The notes under the pieces are model-generated. The model saw only the letters and a program-made list of their open reading frames with translations, searched no databases and was not told the origin of the DNA. Source: Chrysoporthe austroafricana (taxonomy: Eukaryota; Ascomycota; Sordariomycetes; Diaporthales; Cryphonectriaceae). Taken from it: DNA of 64,000 nucleotides. A program made the translations under genes and the position numbers. How positions within the stretch are numbered: position 1 is the stretch's first letter; the number at the start of each line of letters is the position of its first letter. Shown in pieces: positions 12,280-25,024 of this stretch. Where the stretch lies: NCBI GenBank assembly GCA_001051155.2, contig JYIP02000006.1, forward strand, positions 4,278,001-4,342,000. Direction: 5' to 3'.

Positions 12280-15200
12280 CGTGGGCGGGTGACGTGGGCC
12301 AGCAGGTAACCAGTAGTCCGACCTGGGTCAGATGGAGATTGGCGCGGCAACGATAGGCAATTGGAGAAGAGCTGAGACCTGACTAGGCGGCTGGCGACCC
12401 GCGGGTGGTACCGTTCACAACCTGTAGTGCGCTGTAGTGGAGGAGGGGCACGCTCCCTGGGCGGGGGGGTTGAGACGCCAAGCTGAGCGAGCCTGTGGTG
12501 GAGCGGCAGAGGCTGAAGAGGGGCCGGCGACAACACAGTTGCAGTGATCCTTGCAGCGGTCGGCTCGGTCCCGTCTAGTGTCTTCGCAATCTCGCGGCCC
12601 AAAAGTCCCCTGCGACCCGTTGGACGGTACTGAGATATGTGGTGAGGGGCTGTTCTTGGCCCTGGGTGGTTGTGTTTGGCGCAGCGCAGACGCAACTGTA
12701 ACGTCGAGATCCACCACCAGATTGGGACGCAAGCTTCAGGGGTGTAAGCTAGGGAAGATGACGATGATCCCCGTGGCCAAATCTTTCGCGGATGCGGATT
12801 CGCAGTTCCAGGATCGTCGGTCTCGAGGGGGCCTAGAGAAATCCCTCTAAGTCGCCGCCAGAAGCCTCAGGCTGGTCGCTAGCGAAGGGCGTGGGTCTGG
12901 CTGGCGTCCTGAACCTCTGGTGACCAGACCTGATCTGACCCGACCCGGCGTCGTCGTGGCCGTGAGCTGACTTGGTAAGCTGAGGTGGTGCAGCGTCGAT
13001 CCCCAGATATCAAAGTGAGGAACGACGTGTGGAGTCTCGTCCCCTCCCGTCTTGTCTCGTCCTGTCCTCGTGGTCGTCGTGATGTGAGCCTAAGCTGGCC
13101 CTGCTGGGGATCAGAACTCCGCAGTATGGATGAGAGTCAGGTCTGCTGTTCGGGTGAGTTCGTTGGGGGGATGAGGATCTGGGAGTGGCGTCGAGCCCAG
13201 ACTCGGATGGTCGGTTGGGACGTGTAGTCTTCCGACCCACTCTCACACGCCTACAAGTGAGGGTATCTTGTAGAGCCCGGTGCTGGGCGAGATGTTCGAG
13301 GACTGAGCACCTGCGTCAAGCAGACCAGGCGCGAGCGTCAGGGACAGGTATGAGACCTCAACGTCATACGGTGCGAGGTAATGGGAGTGATTGCCGCGGC
13401 CACCAGAAGCAGCAGGAGGGTCAAGATGGTGTAGGTGGCTCTGTGGGAAAAGAAAGGAAGGGCTCAGGACAAGAATGAAAGGGTGAAGTGGGCAGGACGG
13501 GGAGAAGTCATCTACCGAAGAACATAAAAGCTCCCCAAAGGTCCCAAGTATCTTTATCTGGAAAGAGAGCAGACCCGGGTCCCCAGGGGATTATATCGAG
13601 GGGGGGGTGGCAACAGTCAATACTTGGGTACCTGAGGGTAATGCAAGGTAAGCCCGGGGCACCTGCAGCCAAGAGTTTGCGATAGGTCAAGGGGGGGAAA
13701 ACAATTAAACAAAAAATAACAACTTAAAAAGAGCCCCCAAAAGAGAAAGGGAAAAAAAAAAAGACATAAAGTTCAGGGTCCCTTCCTCTCAAGGTTCCAA
13801 GGGCCCCCATCAGATGGTCAAAAGGGGAGAGGTTCCGGTTAGAGGTTCTGATGCCACTGTACCATAGTACATAGTGCCATGTAGCACAGGTCGTCTGCTG
13901 GGAAGGGCCCTGCACCACCAGCGGCTAAGCCCGCTAGCGATCACAGTAGATCCAATCTGAGTGGGCAGCGCCTGGGATGGCCACCGGCGGCCTGGGCATG
14001 CCTCCCTCCTCCTGCTACTATTGTATAATACTATGTACTGCCCTCCCCAGTACGGTCTGTGCTGGTAGCGGGTACCCCAGTATGCTGCGTATGTACCAAG
14101 GGACCCAGGAGGCCTGGAGACGGGCACCCGTCCACCCGTTGTACTAAGTACCCCCGTACTGTGCTGTGAGGTACGCAGCGTGGCCAGGCACCCGCTGGCT
14201 GTGGTCCCTCCCCCCAGAAATTTCACCCACTGCCCACCAGGGCGGTCGTCTTTGCTCCATACGATCCTCCATCCCGAAGCAACCCAGCCGTCTCACTGTC
14301 TCACCGAATGGCACCTCATATAATTGAGTACCGCGTACGCGATCACGATCGAGGGATGGCTCGACGGCGGACTAGTCATGACCAGGCCCTCCTGCTGCGT
14401 GTGGCCAGGCCACGGCGCGACTCATGTCGTGGCAGCCTGCTGTGGGTGTCGTCCGCCGCTCCTCCTATCGGTTCCGCTCCCAGGGCTCGGCCTCTACCGC
14501 GGCCTCCGCTCTGGAGAGCACGTCCGCTCGAGTCGAGGCCCAAGCGAGGGCAGCGAATATCGGCATCTGCCCAGCACCGCCCGTGGCAGGCTCGGGTTGG
14601 GGAGGCTCGCAGAGCGCAGAGGCTGATCGCCGTTGATCACCTGTTGGTTTCAGAGCTGCAGCCGGGTGGAGCTGCTCGGCGCACCTTGGCCCTCTGAAAT
14701 GATGGGACCCCCCCCAGAGACGGTGCGCAATCCCACGACCGGCTCGATTCCTGCTCTCGCCTCGTCCTCGCTTCGAGCCAGTCCTTTCGAGTCGCTTCCC
14801 CACCGGGCCCCGTCGCCCTCCCGACTGGGTCCCGCCGGCTGTTGAGTCCTCCCAGCCAGACTGCCCGAGGACGGTACGGTACGGTACAGAGCAGCAGGGC
14901 TCCCACACCGGCCGGCCTGGCCTTGCTGCCTTGTCGGCTTCTCTGCGCCTTCGAGAAGGCTTCGTGTCATCTCGGGTCCCGCGAGAGTGCTCTAGGCCTA
15001 GCGCTCGGGGCCTCCTCAGACCGGGCTCGACCGGAAATTGGGTCTGAGGCCCCTCAGATAGGGCGAGGCCTCAGAGCACACCCAGTACGGGATACTCACA
15101 CGCCCTCGCTCACGCGCACCAGCACAACACACACACACACACTCATACACATACACATATACTGTATACACACACATTACCTGCAGAACGGCCCGAAAAC

Positions 15201-18200
15201 TTAGGGCTTATTTCTGTCTTCCTTCGGCCTGCACCCGCGGACGGGATGCTTGGCTGCTTTGGGCCAAGGTGTGCGGACGTACACGCGTGCACGCCTCGCG
15301 ATAGGCCTCGCCAGACGCTGTCCGGCCGGCGGCCTTCTTCCTCCTAACTGCCGTGTAACGATCGCTTCCCTCTAGGAGCGTCTTGCGTAACATTGAGGAG
15401 CCTCTTATCATGCGTACATAGTATGCCGCCGAAATAACGGCACACCGGCCCCAGCCCTGCTGCCCAGTCCTGTGCAGTCTCTTGTGTGCTGGGCCGTGCC
15501 ACGGTGACATCGACCGACGAAAGTACTCCATTGGCGCGCAAGGATCTCATGCGCCAGCATGCAAGGTACCGCAGGCACCCCCTGCAGCCTGTTCTGTTGA
15601 TGTCTCTTGTTGCTTACCGGAAACAGTCGTTGGTCTACACCCATGGTGGGGTGATCTCGCCCTACAGTGCCCAGTTGGCTGCAATTCTCCCAGTCCAAGA
15701 AGGGAACCCTGTCCACGCCCAGCAAGGCCAGCAGCGAAAACGCGCACCAGGAGCAATGAGGGCAAAGCAAGAACGCACCCCATCACCAGCTCATGCAGGA
15801 GCAGGTACCATCGCGGTGGTATCATCGTTGCTATCCCACCTTTCCGGCTGTCGCTGGTACAGATCAAGCACGAGTCCATTCGTCCACCTGCTTGCTCCCA
15901 GATCCCGTCTCACACGGCTTTCGACAGGTTACGGAGTATGGCCCTCGCACAAATTTTGCATCAAATCTTGTGCGGATTCTCGATCCGTCCGATCCATCCA
16001 CTGTCATTTCTGACCTGACCGACAGTGGCTACGACTACCATTTTGAGCCAGCGAGCACGACCTGTCACAAAGATCGATTTGCTAATCACACGACTGCAAT
16101 TTCGTGGAACTCGGAAGGGCGATCCGCCTCCATGATTCAGCGATCACACCAGTATCACGACTTGGCTCCAGGTATCACAACGAGCTTCGGTCCCTACTGG
16201 GTACTGAGTTGAGTCCCCTGGGGCCGGCAAATTATGACTTCAGACCGTTGTGACGCTCGACGTTCACCCAGGAACCGAGAGATGGGATGAAGAGCACTGA
16301 CAACAGAAGAACCCTGCCTCGCTAGGTCCGGGAGGTTCACGGACGCTTCTTATTCGATGGCGCGGCACGCACCCTTCCCCATGAAGAGCCAGCCTAAGAA
16401 CCACCGGCTACCACGGCTACGATGCACGACTCACTGCGTTCCGTCCATCAGGAAGCCAAGCTCACGGCTTGGTCTCGTTCGGGAACCATCTGCCTCTTGC
16501 CAGATACCCTATTCTGACAGCCTGTGCATGTTTTCAACGAGCAATCTGTCCTTCCAGCCTGTTCACGTGCCTGTCCACCCTGGTTGGGTCCACATCCCAC
16601 ATGTGTCCACTGCCATCAGGCAGCCCTCCATCAATTTCCGGCTCGCCAGAGGGGACGTGGCCGGCCCGGCCGTCATGTGAGCGAAATACACCACAGTAGC
16701 ATCGGTACGGCGCTGGCTGAAAGGCCCATCAGGGTGGTTGAGAGGCGTATATTCCGCCGAGATGGATCTCAAACTGTGACAGCTCCTGACGACTCCCCAC
16801 ACGGCGGGGAATGCGGCCTGGTTATCACGAGTCCAGACCAAGCTGTGGTCTGACTTCACCTTGTCAGCCCTACTCGAGACTGTGGAACATGTCGGAGTGT
16901 TTCTGAGGCCTATGCATCTGTATAAAGAGTTTTGTGCACCGACGAATCGACTTGTCCACGTGGGAATTGACACTGCTCTCGCGTGGACGCAGGGATGATG
17001 ACGGACGGGTTCTACATAGTATGTTGATATCGGGCCACTGCCACTGCCACTACCATCTCGTGTCCCGAGATGATGATTCGCAGCGACCACCTCGTACAGA
17101 TAGTTTGACAGCACAAGTCTGGCTCCGGGGCTCGCCTCTTTCCCTAGTGCTGTCCAGTCGTTACGACGTAGTATGTCAGGCATGCTCTACCAAGGAAGAA
17201 CTCTACCTGTTGTCAAAGTGACTGTCCTATTCGGGCAATGCCCATACCTTCTGGTTTGGAGGGGGCTGGACATATATCCCACGAATTGCGGCAGGGACTC
17301 GGTCAGCTTCACAGAGCGCAGACCTCGGGGTCTTGCCTTACGAACGGGTACGCCAGTCCGCTCTAGGACGTAAGATCTTCCAGGGCAGCATCTTGTCAAT
17401 ATCCCCTTCGCTACCCGTGATTGCGAGCTCGCTGGTGAGATTGACGTCTCCGCGACTGAAAGGGTAAGCACCTAGCTAGGCATGTACTACCGGATTATGA
17501 TCTTGCTCATGAGAACCCCCTGAGCAGACCTGAAGCACAAGCCTTTCTCCGTCAGTCCGAGAGCGGCAGGATAAGCGAGAAGCGGTCTACCTTATGCTGC
17601 TCGAGTCTCAGCATTGCTGAAATGGTCTTGTGAGGATGAGCCAGACGATCTCAGACGAATGGACAACTTCCATGATTCACCTAGAGCGACACTCGAAAGA
17701 ATGATGAGATACCATTGGACGATGCGTGGAAAAGCCCAACTCCGAACCCGAACACTCCTCATGCGCCTATCATCCTGGGAGAATTGTGACAGCCTCGCCG
17801 TTATACGCTTACAAATATCGAGCACTTGCTTCACAGCAGTATCGCCCACGTTTCAACAATCATCCATACCTGGGCGTCCACCGCAGACGGTGGTTCAAGA
17901 AACGAGATCTTGTATGCGGATCATCTGTCCTCGACTTGAAGACCCACATTCGAGGGTGGCCGCAGATTCTTGCATCGGATCCACTCGTGACACAGGCCAG
18001 CTCAGTCCCGTACCATCACGAGATGCCCTCGTTGGCCTTGACGTCTGGGACAGTTTAGTCATGCCTGCGCGGCATGCACGTTGATTGGCCTCCTCGGCAC
18101 TGAAGATGAAGTTATCCCTGGGAGGGCTGGCTGCGTGGTGAAAAGTTGTTTCATCGTCCCCAGAAGGAATCTTGATCGCTTCATTGGACGCGCCGAGCAG

Positions 18201-19357
18201 TCCAATAGGGATGCGCACAGAACACATTTGACGCTGGGGCCCTGAACTTATCTTTCGACGTGGCTGTCGAGGCCATCGACGCTCACTAGAGGCCGCGCTC
18301 ATGGCCAGGTCCCCCTCTGGCCTTCCGGTTGTGCATGCAATGATGCTGGCATGACTGGGCCGCCGCAATCTCCGTAAGATCTCAGACAGGACTTGACGAG
18401 CTATGACGCGAGATGCAAGTCTACACCAGACTGTCGGGGCCAGGGCCTCGAGACTGCCGAGGTTCTGCCCGACACTTCCAATCGCTCGATCCGTCGGTGC
18501 TCTTGGGACAATGCACCCCGAGTGAGGGCATCCCATCTCCGCCGCACGTCGCCGTCATCCAAAGCCAATTTCTACATGCAGCGGTGATCAAACACAAGAG
18601 CCACGGGACGACTGCGAACGACCTGAGAAACACCCGCTCCCCGTCAGCCCATGTCCTTGTCTTTCCTGTCATTTCCTCTCCGTCCCGACGCTCGCGGCGG
18701 GACGTTGAAGCGGTGGGTGGTGGACCCCCGACTTGGGAGGAACCGGGGGGTTGTGGGTTCGTACGTGTTGCGCTGCGGTACGAATCCGCCAACATCGCGA
18801 TGCTGCAGTTGACCACTCGGAGTCCAACCCTTGAGGGTCCATATCTGCACGTGCCTCCTCACCGACTGGTGCTGCGCGCACCCATGGCCGACAGTGTCTG
18901 CTGTGCTCTGCTTCGCAGTCTGAGTGGCCGGTGGCGGTGTCTTACCGCCGGTTGAGAGAATCAGCAAATGATTGGGATACGAGGGCCTGATCTGTGAAAC
19001 GAGGATCTCGACGTCGAATTCGTAAGAGGGCTCTGTTTCCCCCTGTTCCCTCCCATGCCGTCTACTTTTCTTCCTTTTGCCCTTCCCTCCTTGTTGCCGT
19101 CTATCACCATTCCGAACTTAAATTGCACTCCCTGCTAATAATAATCATCCTACCCCAGATCTGACAACCCCCCCGGCCATCGCGTGCGAGCTATTGACCA
19201 GGCCGATACTGGGAGCGTTCCATCCCGCCAGAGCATACTGCCGGGCAGAAGATCAAGAATACCATGGTGCCGTCTTTATAGGTCGTCGGAGCCAGTGAAC
19301 GGAGGAGCCTGGGGGAAGAAGGAACAAACCATCACGAGCCCGACGGAGGCCCGAGCC
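12280..19357. other. 7-kb gene-poor region
   Basis: I find no gene with a recognisable domain, convincing start and splice pattern. The stretch holds the promoter of the DUF1688 gene at its left end, homopolymer and purine-rich segments near 13680-13770, GTACC-rich degenerate repeats (13850-14170 and about 14872-14886), and a CA microsatellite near 15121-15177. Open frames up to about 213 codons occur on both strands between 15.4 and 18.6 kb, but overlap each other and look like chance frames or remnants. Confidence 0.5.
15121..15177. repeat. (CA)n-type microsatellite
   Basis: Interrupted CA/TA dinucleotide tract in non-coding sequence. Confidence 0.85.
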
Positions 19358-20861
19358 ATGTCCAGCAATGGCACCAGCACGGGCTCGTATGTCGACCTCG
19401 ATGCATCCTGGCAGAATAATATTGTGGCCTGTGCCGTGGCGACCTGGGTGATAGCGGCGGTGTTCGTCGGGCTGCGATTCTACTTGAGGGGGCATCTGCT
19501 GCACGTCCTCGGCCGGGAAGACTGGGTGATCCTGGTGGCGCTGGTGTTCTCGGCCGCCCATTCCGCGAGTTATATTGCCGACGCGCACTTCGGGCTGGGC
19601 AAGCACGCGTCCGCCCTTTCGGCGGAACGCCTGCAGACGGTGACGGAGGTGAGTGGACGGAGCAAAAACCCGGCGTCATGACGCGGGCCATCGCTGGAAG
19701 GAGGCTGACGACGTGACAGACGTATTGGTTCGTCCTGCTGTGGTTTGCCATAACGGTCTTCCTGACCAAGGTTTCCATCCTGTTCCTCTACATGAGGACG
19801 TTGACCCACACGTGGGTACAGAGAACGCTCAAGGTGCTGCTGGTTATGGTTGTCCTCACGAGCCTTACCGGCCTCGGCCTCGTTTTCACATCATGTATAC
19901 CGCTCCAGTCATACTGGGATGCGAGCATAAAAGCTGCGTATTGCCACTCCATGCAGGCCTACTACGCCATCCTGGGTATCCAGCTGGGGACGGACTTTTT
20001 CACATTCTTACTGCCACTCCCGGTGATCTGGTCGATGCGGGCACCCAGAGACCAAAAGATTATGCTGCTGATGCTGTTTTCGTTCGGATTCTTGTGAGCC
20101 CCCCCCCAAGCCCTTTTCTTGCACCTGTACACCAGCCTAACAGGATCAACAGCATCTGCATCATCTCCATAATCCGCATGACAGAGCTCACCACCACCCA
20201 ACACAACACAGATTTCAGCTACAACAGCATAACCATCGACTTCTGGTCCATGGTCGAGGTCAACACCGGCATAGTCTGCGCGTGCGTCATGACCATGAAG
20301 CCCCTCTTCAGGCGGCTCGTGCCGGGGTCGACGACGAAGAGGGGCGAGAGCACGCAGGACCCGATGGGCATCGGCGGCGGGGGATTCCACAACACCATCA
20401 ACCCGCCGACGATCGGCTCTAAGCCCTCGCGGCCCAACACCACCGTCGTCAAGAAGCAGTCGTGGTTCACGGCGCAGCTGGCGCGGCTGGACCGCTCACT
20501 GCGGACGCTCAACGAGTCCGAGGCCGGCAGCGAGATCAGTCCTGGGCGGATCGAGGCCGGCCTGCAGCTGCCGCCGCTGCCCGCGTCCGTCTTCCTGCTG
20601 CCCGTGCCCGACATGCCGCGGCGCAGCCACCACTCGAGCTCGAGCATCTCCACGCCCATCGAGCACGAGATCGACGAGGGCCCGCTCGAGCAGCAGCGGT
20701 GGGCGCGGCGGCCGAGTTGTGCGCCCAGCTCGCCCGGTACTATACGGCGGCCCAGCATCGTGCCGCCACCTTCGCCGATCACGATGCGGAGGCCGAGCGC
20801 CGCTCCGAGCTCGCCCAGGACGACGCGGAGGCCGAGTGTTGCGCCGAGCTCCCCAGGATGA
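19358..20861 (+). CDS. Seven-TM fungal rhodopsin-domain membrane protein
   Basis: Three exons (19358-19648, 19720-20093, 20144-20861; introns 71 and 50 nt) encode 460 residues. Seven hydrophobic helices occupy about residues 20-310, and the C-terminal part of the domain has the family pattern FWSMVEVNTGIVCACVMTMKPLF. These fungal integral membrane proteins (often labelled rhodopsin-domain or PTH11-related) are abundant in Pezizomycotina; most lack known ligands. No N-terminal CFEM cysteine domain is present. The cytoplasmic tail, about 150 residues, is Ser/Pro-rich and ends in four tandem units of 13-14 residues starting RRPS (410-460). Upstream in-frame codons exist, but the first ATG is at 19358. 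Confidence 0.88.
20706..20858 (+). repeat. Four tandem 39-42-bp repeats encoding RRPS units
   Basis: Units RRPSCAPSSPGTI, RRPSIVPPPSPITM, RRPSAAPSSPRTT and RRPSVAPSSPG lie back to back at the C-terminus of the 7-TM protein. Each begins with the RRxS protein kinase A consensus. Confidence 0.85.
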
Positions 20862-21724
20862 AGGGCTGGGAGCGCTAGACAATAAGATATATAATTAGAA
20901 CAACATCATTTTGGAAGTCATCAGTGCAGCCGGGAGGAAGCTCTGAAGACGGATCAGCGGCACGAGAACCAAGACAGCAAGGCGAGCTTCCCAGCCCCGA
21001 GGGGAAGGGCTCGAGAGTCAGCAAATTCCCCTGCCACGCCCAAGGCCGCGGGATTCTCCTCATAGAGGGCCTAATACTGCGGGCCAAGGGATCTGAGATT
21101 GGTGACCCTGTGGAGGCATCCGCGGGAGTTGACCATTCGTTCAGCCGCCCGCTGAGACGGGTACACAAAATGATGATTCACATGGTGGTGGTGCTGGGGG
21201 AGTCGAGGCGCTGATAGGCACCAGATGCGAGCTCCCACCAGACCGCTAGCACCACATGCATCGTGAATCGGTCGCACAAGAGACGGCCAAGGTTGGGACC
21301 ATCAGCATCGCAGAAGTCTCATATGCAGAGAGGACGAGCAATGGCATCACAGAACTGTAGATATTCCACATAATGCAGAGGTCGGAAGACAGCTTCCCCC
21401 TGGTCACATCATAAATTTGAATTCATTGAACCAAAATGACGCGTCGTAAAGTCCATGCCCCGTGATCTTTTGGGTGGCTGTCAATTTCGTATCTTGAGGA
21501 ATCGCAACGTCAGTCTAAAAGACCCCCTTCGGATGTGTCCGCAAGATTAAACTCACTTGAAGGGCAAGACGCCCTTTCCTCCCATAATCATCCCTTCGCA
21601 GCCTCGGCGCCAATTTTTGTATGCGCCTGCGATGCTAATTCTCGAGCGGCACTCCATTTTCTCGGCTGATCTCGGGACCGACAGACGCCAGAGTCCTACA
21701 GCTCATTTCACATCACCTGTTGTC
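20862..21724. other. Convergent intergenic region, 7-TM gene / FAL1
   Basis: Non-coding 3' flanks; no gene or notable repeat seen. Confidence 0.6.
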
Positions 21725-23049
21725 TCAAGAGATCAGGTCCGCCACATTCATGGGCATCTCATCGATCTGAGTAGAATAATACACTGCTCCGTGTTAGCGG
21801 TCATCCACAGGATTCAATTTGAAACCATACTCACATTCGATATCTCTCAAGATGCGCACATCCTCGCTGGTCACGAAGTTGATCGCGACACCCTTACGAC
21901 CAAACCTGCCCGAACGGCCAATGCGGTGGATGTAGTTCTCACGGTTGCTGGGAAGATCGTAGTTGATGACCAGACTGACCTGCTGGACGTCGATGCCACG
22001 AGCCCAGACATCAGTCGAGATGAGAACCCGGCTGTTGCCCTGCCTGAAGTCCTGCATGATGCTGTCTCGCTCCTTCTGCGGCATATCGCCGTGCATGCTG
22101 CTGACTGTGAAGTTCGCCTCTCGCATCTTGTCGGTCAGCCAGTCGACCTTGCGCCGGGTGTTGCAGAAGATGACTGCTTGCGTAATCGTGAGGGTATCAT
22201 AGAGGTCGCAAAGCGTATCGAACTTCCACTCTTCCTTCTCGACAGCGATGAAATATTGCTTTAGACCTTCCAGGGTCAACTCGTCACGCTTGACGAGGAT
22301 ACGCACGGGGTCGGTCATGAACTTGGTCGTCATGTCGAGCACATCGTAGGGGAGGGTGGCTGAGACGACCACGACCTGCGTCGCGGGCGGGAGATATCGG
22401 TATACGTCGTAGATCTGCTCTCTGAAGCCCTGGTTGAGCAGCTCGTCTGCCTCGTCGAGCACGAGCATCTTGATATGGCGCGTGCGCAGGTGTCGGCGCC
22501 GGATCATGTCGGCCACACGGCCGGGGGTTCCAGAGACGATGTGCTGGCCGTAGTCGAGCTTGCGGATGTCCTCGCCGATGTTCGTCCCGCCGATGCAGGC
22601 GTGGCACTGCACGTTCATGTAGTCACCGAGGGCCATGACGACGCTCTGGATCTGGGTGGCCAGTTCTCGGGTTGGGGACAGCACGAGCGCCTGGGTCTCG
22701 CGAACGGCGGTGTCGATGACCTGGAGCATGCTGATGGAGAAGGTCGCGGTCTTACCCGTGCCGGACTGCGCCTGGGCGATGGTGTCGCGGCCCTTGCAGA
22801 CCTGGACGATGGCGCGGGACTGGACGGCTGACGGGGACTCGTATCCGTACGCGTATATTCCACGGAGAAGGCTCTCTGTAATTGTTGAAGTCAGCATCAT
22901 GACGCGCTCCAGCGCATCAGCAAGATGGAGCAGCCTCGCTCACCCTTCAGCGACATAGACTCGAAGGTAGGGTGGACAGTGACCTCTTTGGAGGTGTTGA
23001 ACTCCATCCTCTCATCCGCCTTGCGGTCGATGCCACCACCTTCAGCCAT
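21725..23049 (-). CDS. FAL1: DEAD-box RNA helicase FAL1 / eIF4A-III
   Basis: Three minus-strand exons (23049-22944, 22875-21835, 21783-21725; introns 68 and 51 nt) encode 401 residues, the usual length. Motifs in order: AQSGTGKT (about 71-78), [19 protein letters not shown] with DEAD at 176-179, SAT at 207-209, [10 protein letters not shown] and [11 protein letters not shown] (about 350-362). The C-terminus [15 protein letters not shown] is diagnostic for the eIF4A-III/Fal1 subgroup rather than the translation factor eIF4A. Members are the RNA-clamping ATPase of the exon junction complex and act in pre-rRNA processing in yeast. The gene shares a short promoter with the SF3a60 gene on the other strand. 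Confidence 0.96.
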
Positions 23050-23439
23050 GTTGATGTCTTTTGGAGAGCGTCTGTGATGGAGTCTGGTGGGAATTGTCGC
23101 CTATGTAGCGCGGAAAGGATGTGTGGTGGTAGTGAAGGTTGCTTGCTGGTTGAAGACTAAGGGAAGGCTCTAAGTTCTGAGGTTGTTTGCGGCGGCGAAG
23201 CCCCAAAAAGTCTGACAGGGGTGCTGCTTGGCTCTAGGGCGTCCATCCCTGGCAGTGCTTATCTTATCTGCTGGCCAATGCTGAGGCTTTCGCAACTTCG
23301 AGGCATGCTTGCTTGTCCAACGTTGCTCGTAACTTTCCGTCTTCAATCACAAAGCTCTCCTCTCGGCCCACGAAGGGTTCATCACCCCAGTCCCTCCTGC
23401 AAACACCTACGAACTGTTCCGCCACCGTCGGGTCTCAGT
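23050..23439. promoter_or_regulatory. Bidirectional promoter, FAL1 / SF3a60
   Basis: Only 390 bp separate the two divergent ATGs, so the promoters must overlap or be shared. I see no canonical TATA box. Confidence 0.6.
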
Positions 23440-25024
23440 ATGCTTCTAGAGGAGCAGCGGTTCATCGCCGAGGATCTCGAGCGCCTCGAGCAAGGCATCG
23501 CGGATCGCATGGACGAGGAGCCCAAGCTGGTACGCTTTCCTTCTTGTTTCCCTCACCCCCGTGCCGAAGGCGTCTCCAGCTAATGCGTGCTCTTCCGCCC
23601 AGATCCGAGACCGCCTAAACCGAGACCATGAGGTATCTCAGCTCCTCGATCAGATACAGAAGCAATCCGCCGAGATGTTGTCTTTGTATCGCGATGCTAA
23701 TGGCCTCCGTTCCAAAGAGGTCCAACAGATCGGCAGCGGCGACCCCTTCGAGGAGTTCTACAAGCAGGTGAACGAGATCAAGCAGCATCATGCGCGGTAC
23801 CCCAACGAGCAGGCAGAGAATTCGGAGACCCGGTACCGTCCACGCAAGAGAGGCGATGGCGAGCCTGCGCCCTACCTCGTGGATTCCATGTTCTCCGGCG
23901 AGGAGTCGTTCGGACGATACTTTGACCTGCACGCGTGCCACGAGTCCTACATCAACCTGCCGAATGTCAAACGCCTTGCCTACCTGCAGTACCTCCAGAT
24001 CTTCGACAACTTTGCGCCGGGCTATGGTGGCGTGAAGCGGAGCGACAAGTTGACGGATCAGTACTTCAAATACGTGGGCGAAGTGGCGGAATATCTCGAG
24101 TCTTTCATGCGGCGAACCCGGCCTCTCGAGAACGTGGATAAAGTCCTCGCGTCGTTTGACAAGGAGTTCGAGGAGGCATGGAATCAGGACCAGGTCGGGG
24201 GCTGGCAGAGCGAGGTAGCCGCTGCCGAAGCTAATGGTGGGGCGAGGAGTCTGAGCAATCCCGATGCCGTCTGGTGTGATGCCTGCGGGAAGGAGTTCAA
24301 GAACGAGAATGTCTACAAGGGCCATCTCAACGGCCGGAAACACACAAAGGCGGCAGAAGCGCTTGCGCAGAGGCAGCAGGCCGGGTCAGGTGACACAAGT
24401 TCGGGTGGGAACTCTTCTGCGCATCGGTTGAAAGAACGCGCCATTGCGGAGCGAGAGCACAGGGTGAAGCGTCTCGCCAGCGCAATGAGCACCGAGAGGG
24501 AAGACACCCGGGTTAATGTGGAGCGGCGGCAGGGCATGACGGAGAGGGAGAGGCAACAGGAGCTCGAGAATCTGCTGAACATGTCGGAACAGCCACCACA
24601 GGTTCATGAGACGGGTGAGACCGAAGGAGAAGATGGGGAAGAGAAGATTTACAACCCCCTGAAACTTCCACTGGCCTGGGACGGCAAGCCTATTCCGTTC
24701 TGGCTGTACCGTCTTCACGGCCTGGGTGTCGAATTCCCCTGCGAGATTTGCGGCAACTTTGTCTACATGGGTCGGCGTGCGTTTGAGAAGCATTTCAACG
24801 AGGCCAGGCATATCTACGGACTGAAAAGGCTCGGTATCAATGATACCCACTTGTTCAGAGATATTACTGGCATCAACGAGGCGTTGAAGCTCTGGGACAA
24901 GAGAACACGGGACAAGAAGAGGGACAAGGTCGACGAGGGTAGCATTGTCCAGATGGAGGATGCTGAAGGCAACGTTATGCCCGAGAAGGTCTACTATGAT
25001 CTCCAGAAACAGGGTTTGCTTTGA
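23440..25024 (+). CDS. Splicing factor 3A subunit 3 (SF3a60/Prp9/Sap61)
   Basis: Two exons (23440-23529, 23603-25024; 73-nt intron) encode 503 residues. The N-terminal half carries the SF3a60 signature (HARYPNEQAENSETRY, FSGEESFGRYFDLHACHESY). A U1-like C2H2 finger starts near 254 (CDACGKEF...H...H). The conserved C-terminal block (YNPLKLPLAWDGKPIPFWLY) is followed near 408 by a matrin-type finger (CEICGNFVYMGRRAFEKHF...H). SF3a60 is part of the SF3a complex of U2 snRNP and helps recognise the branch site. The exon-1 reading frame starts MLLEEQRFIAEDLERLE, typical of the family start. Confidence 0.95.

Noticed and set aside
16563..17183. 206-codon minus-strand frame in the gene-poor region
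   Set aside because: No recognisable motif, overlaps open frames on the other strand, and no convincing splice partners. Left as part of the gene-poor region.
17895..18536. 213-codon minus-strand frame, considered as part of a transcription factor
   Set aside because: No zinc cluster or other DNA-binding motif could be found in or upstream of it, and joining it to the frame at 17592-17849 needed weak splice sites.
18756..18789. Imperfect inverted repeat with GGTTCG-like arm, considered as a tRNA
   Set aside because: One stem of about ten bases only; no acceptor stem, D arm or box A at the right spacing.
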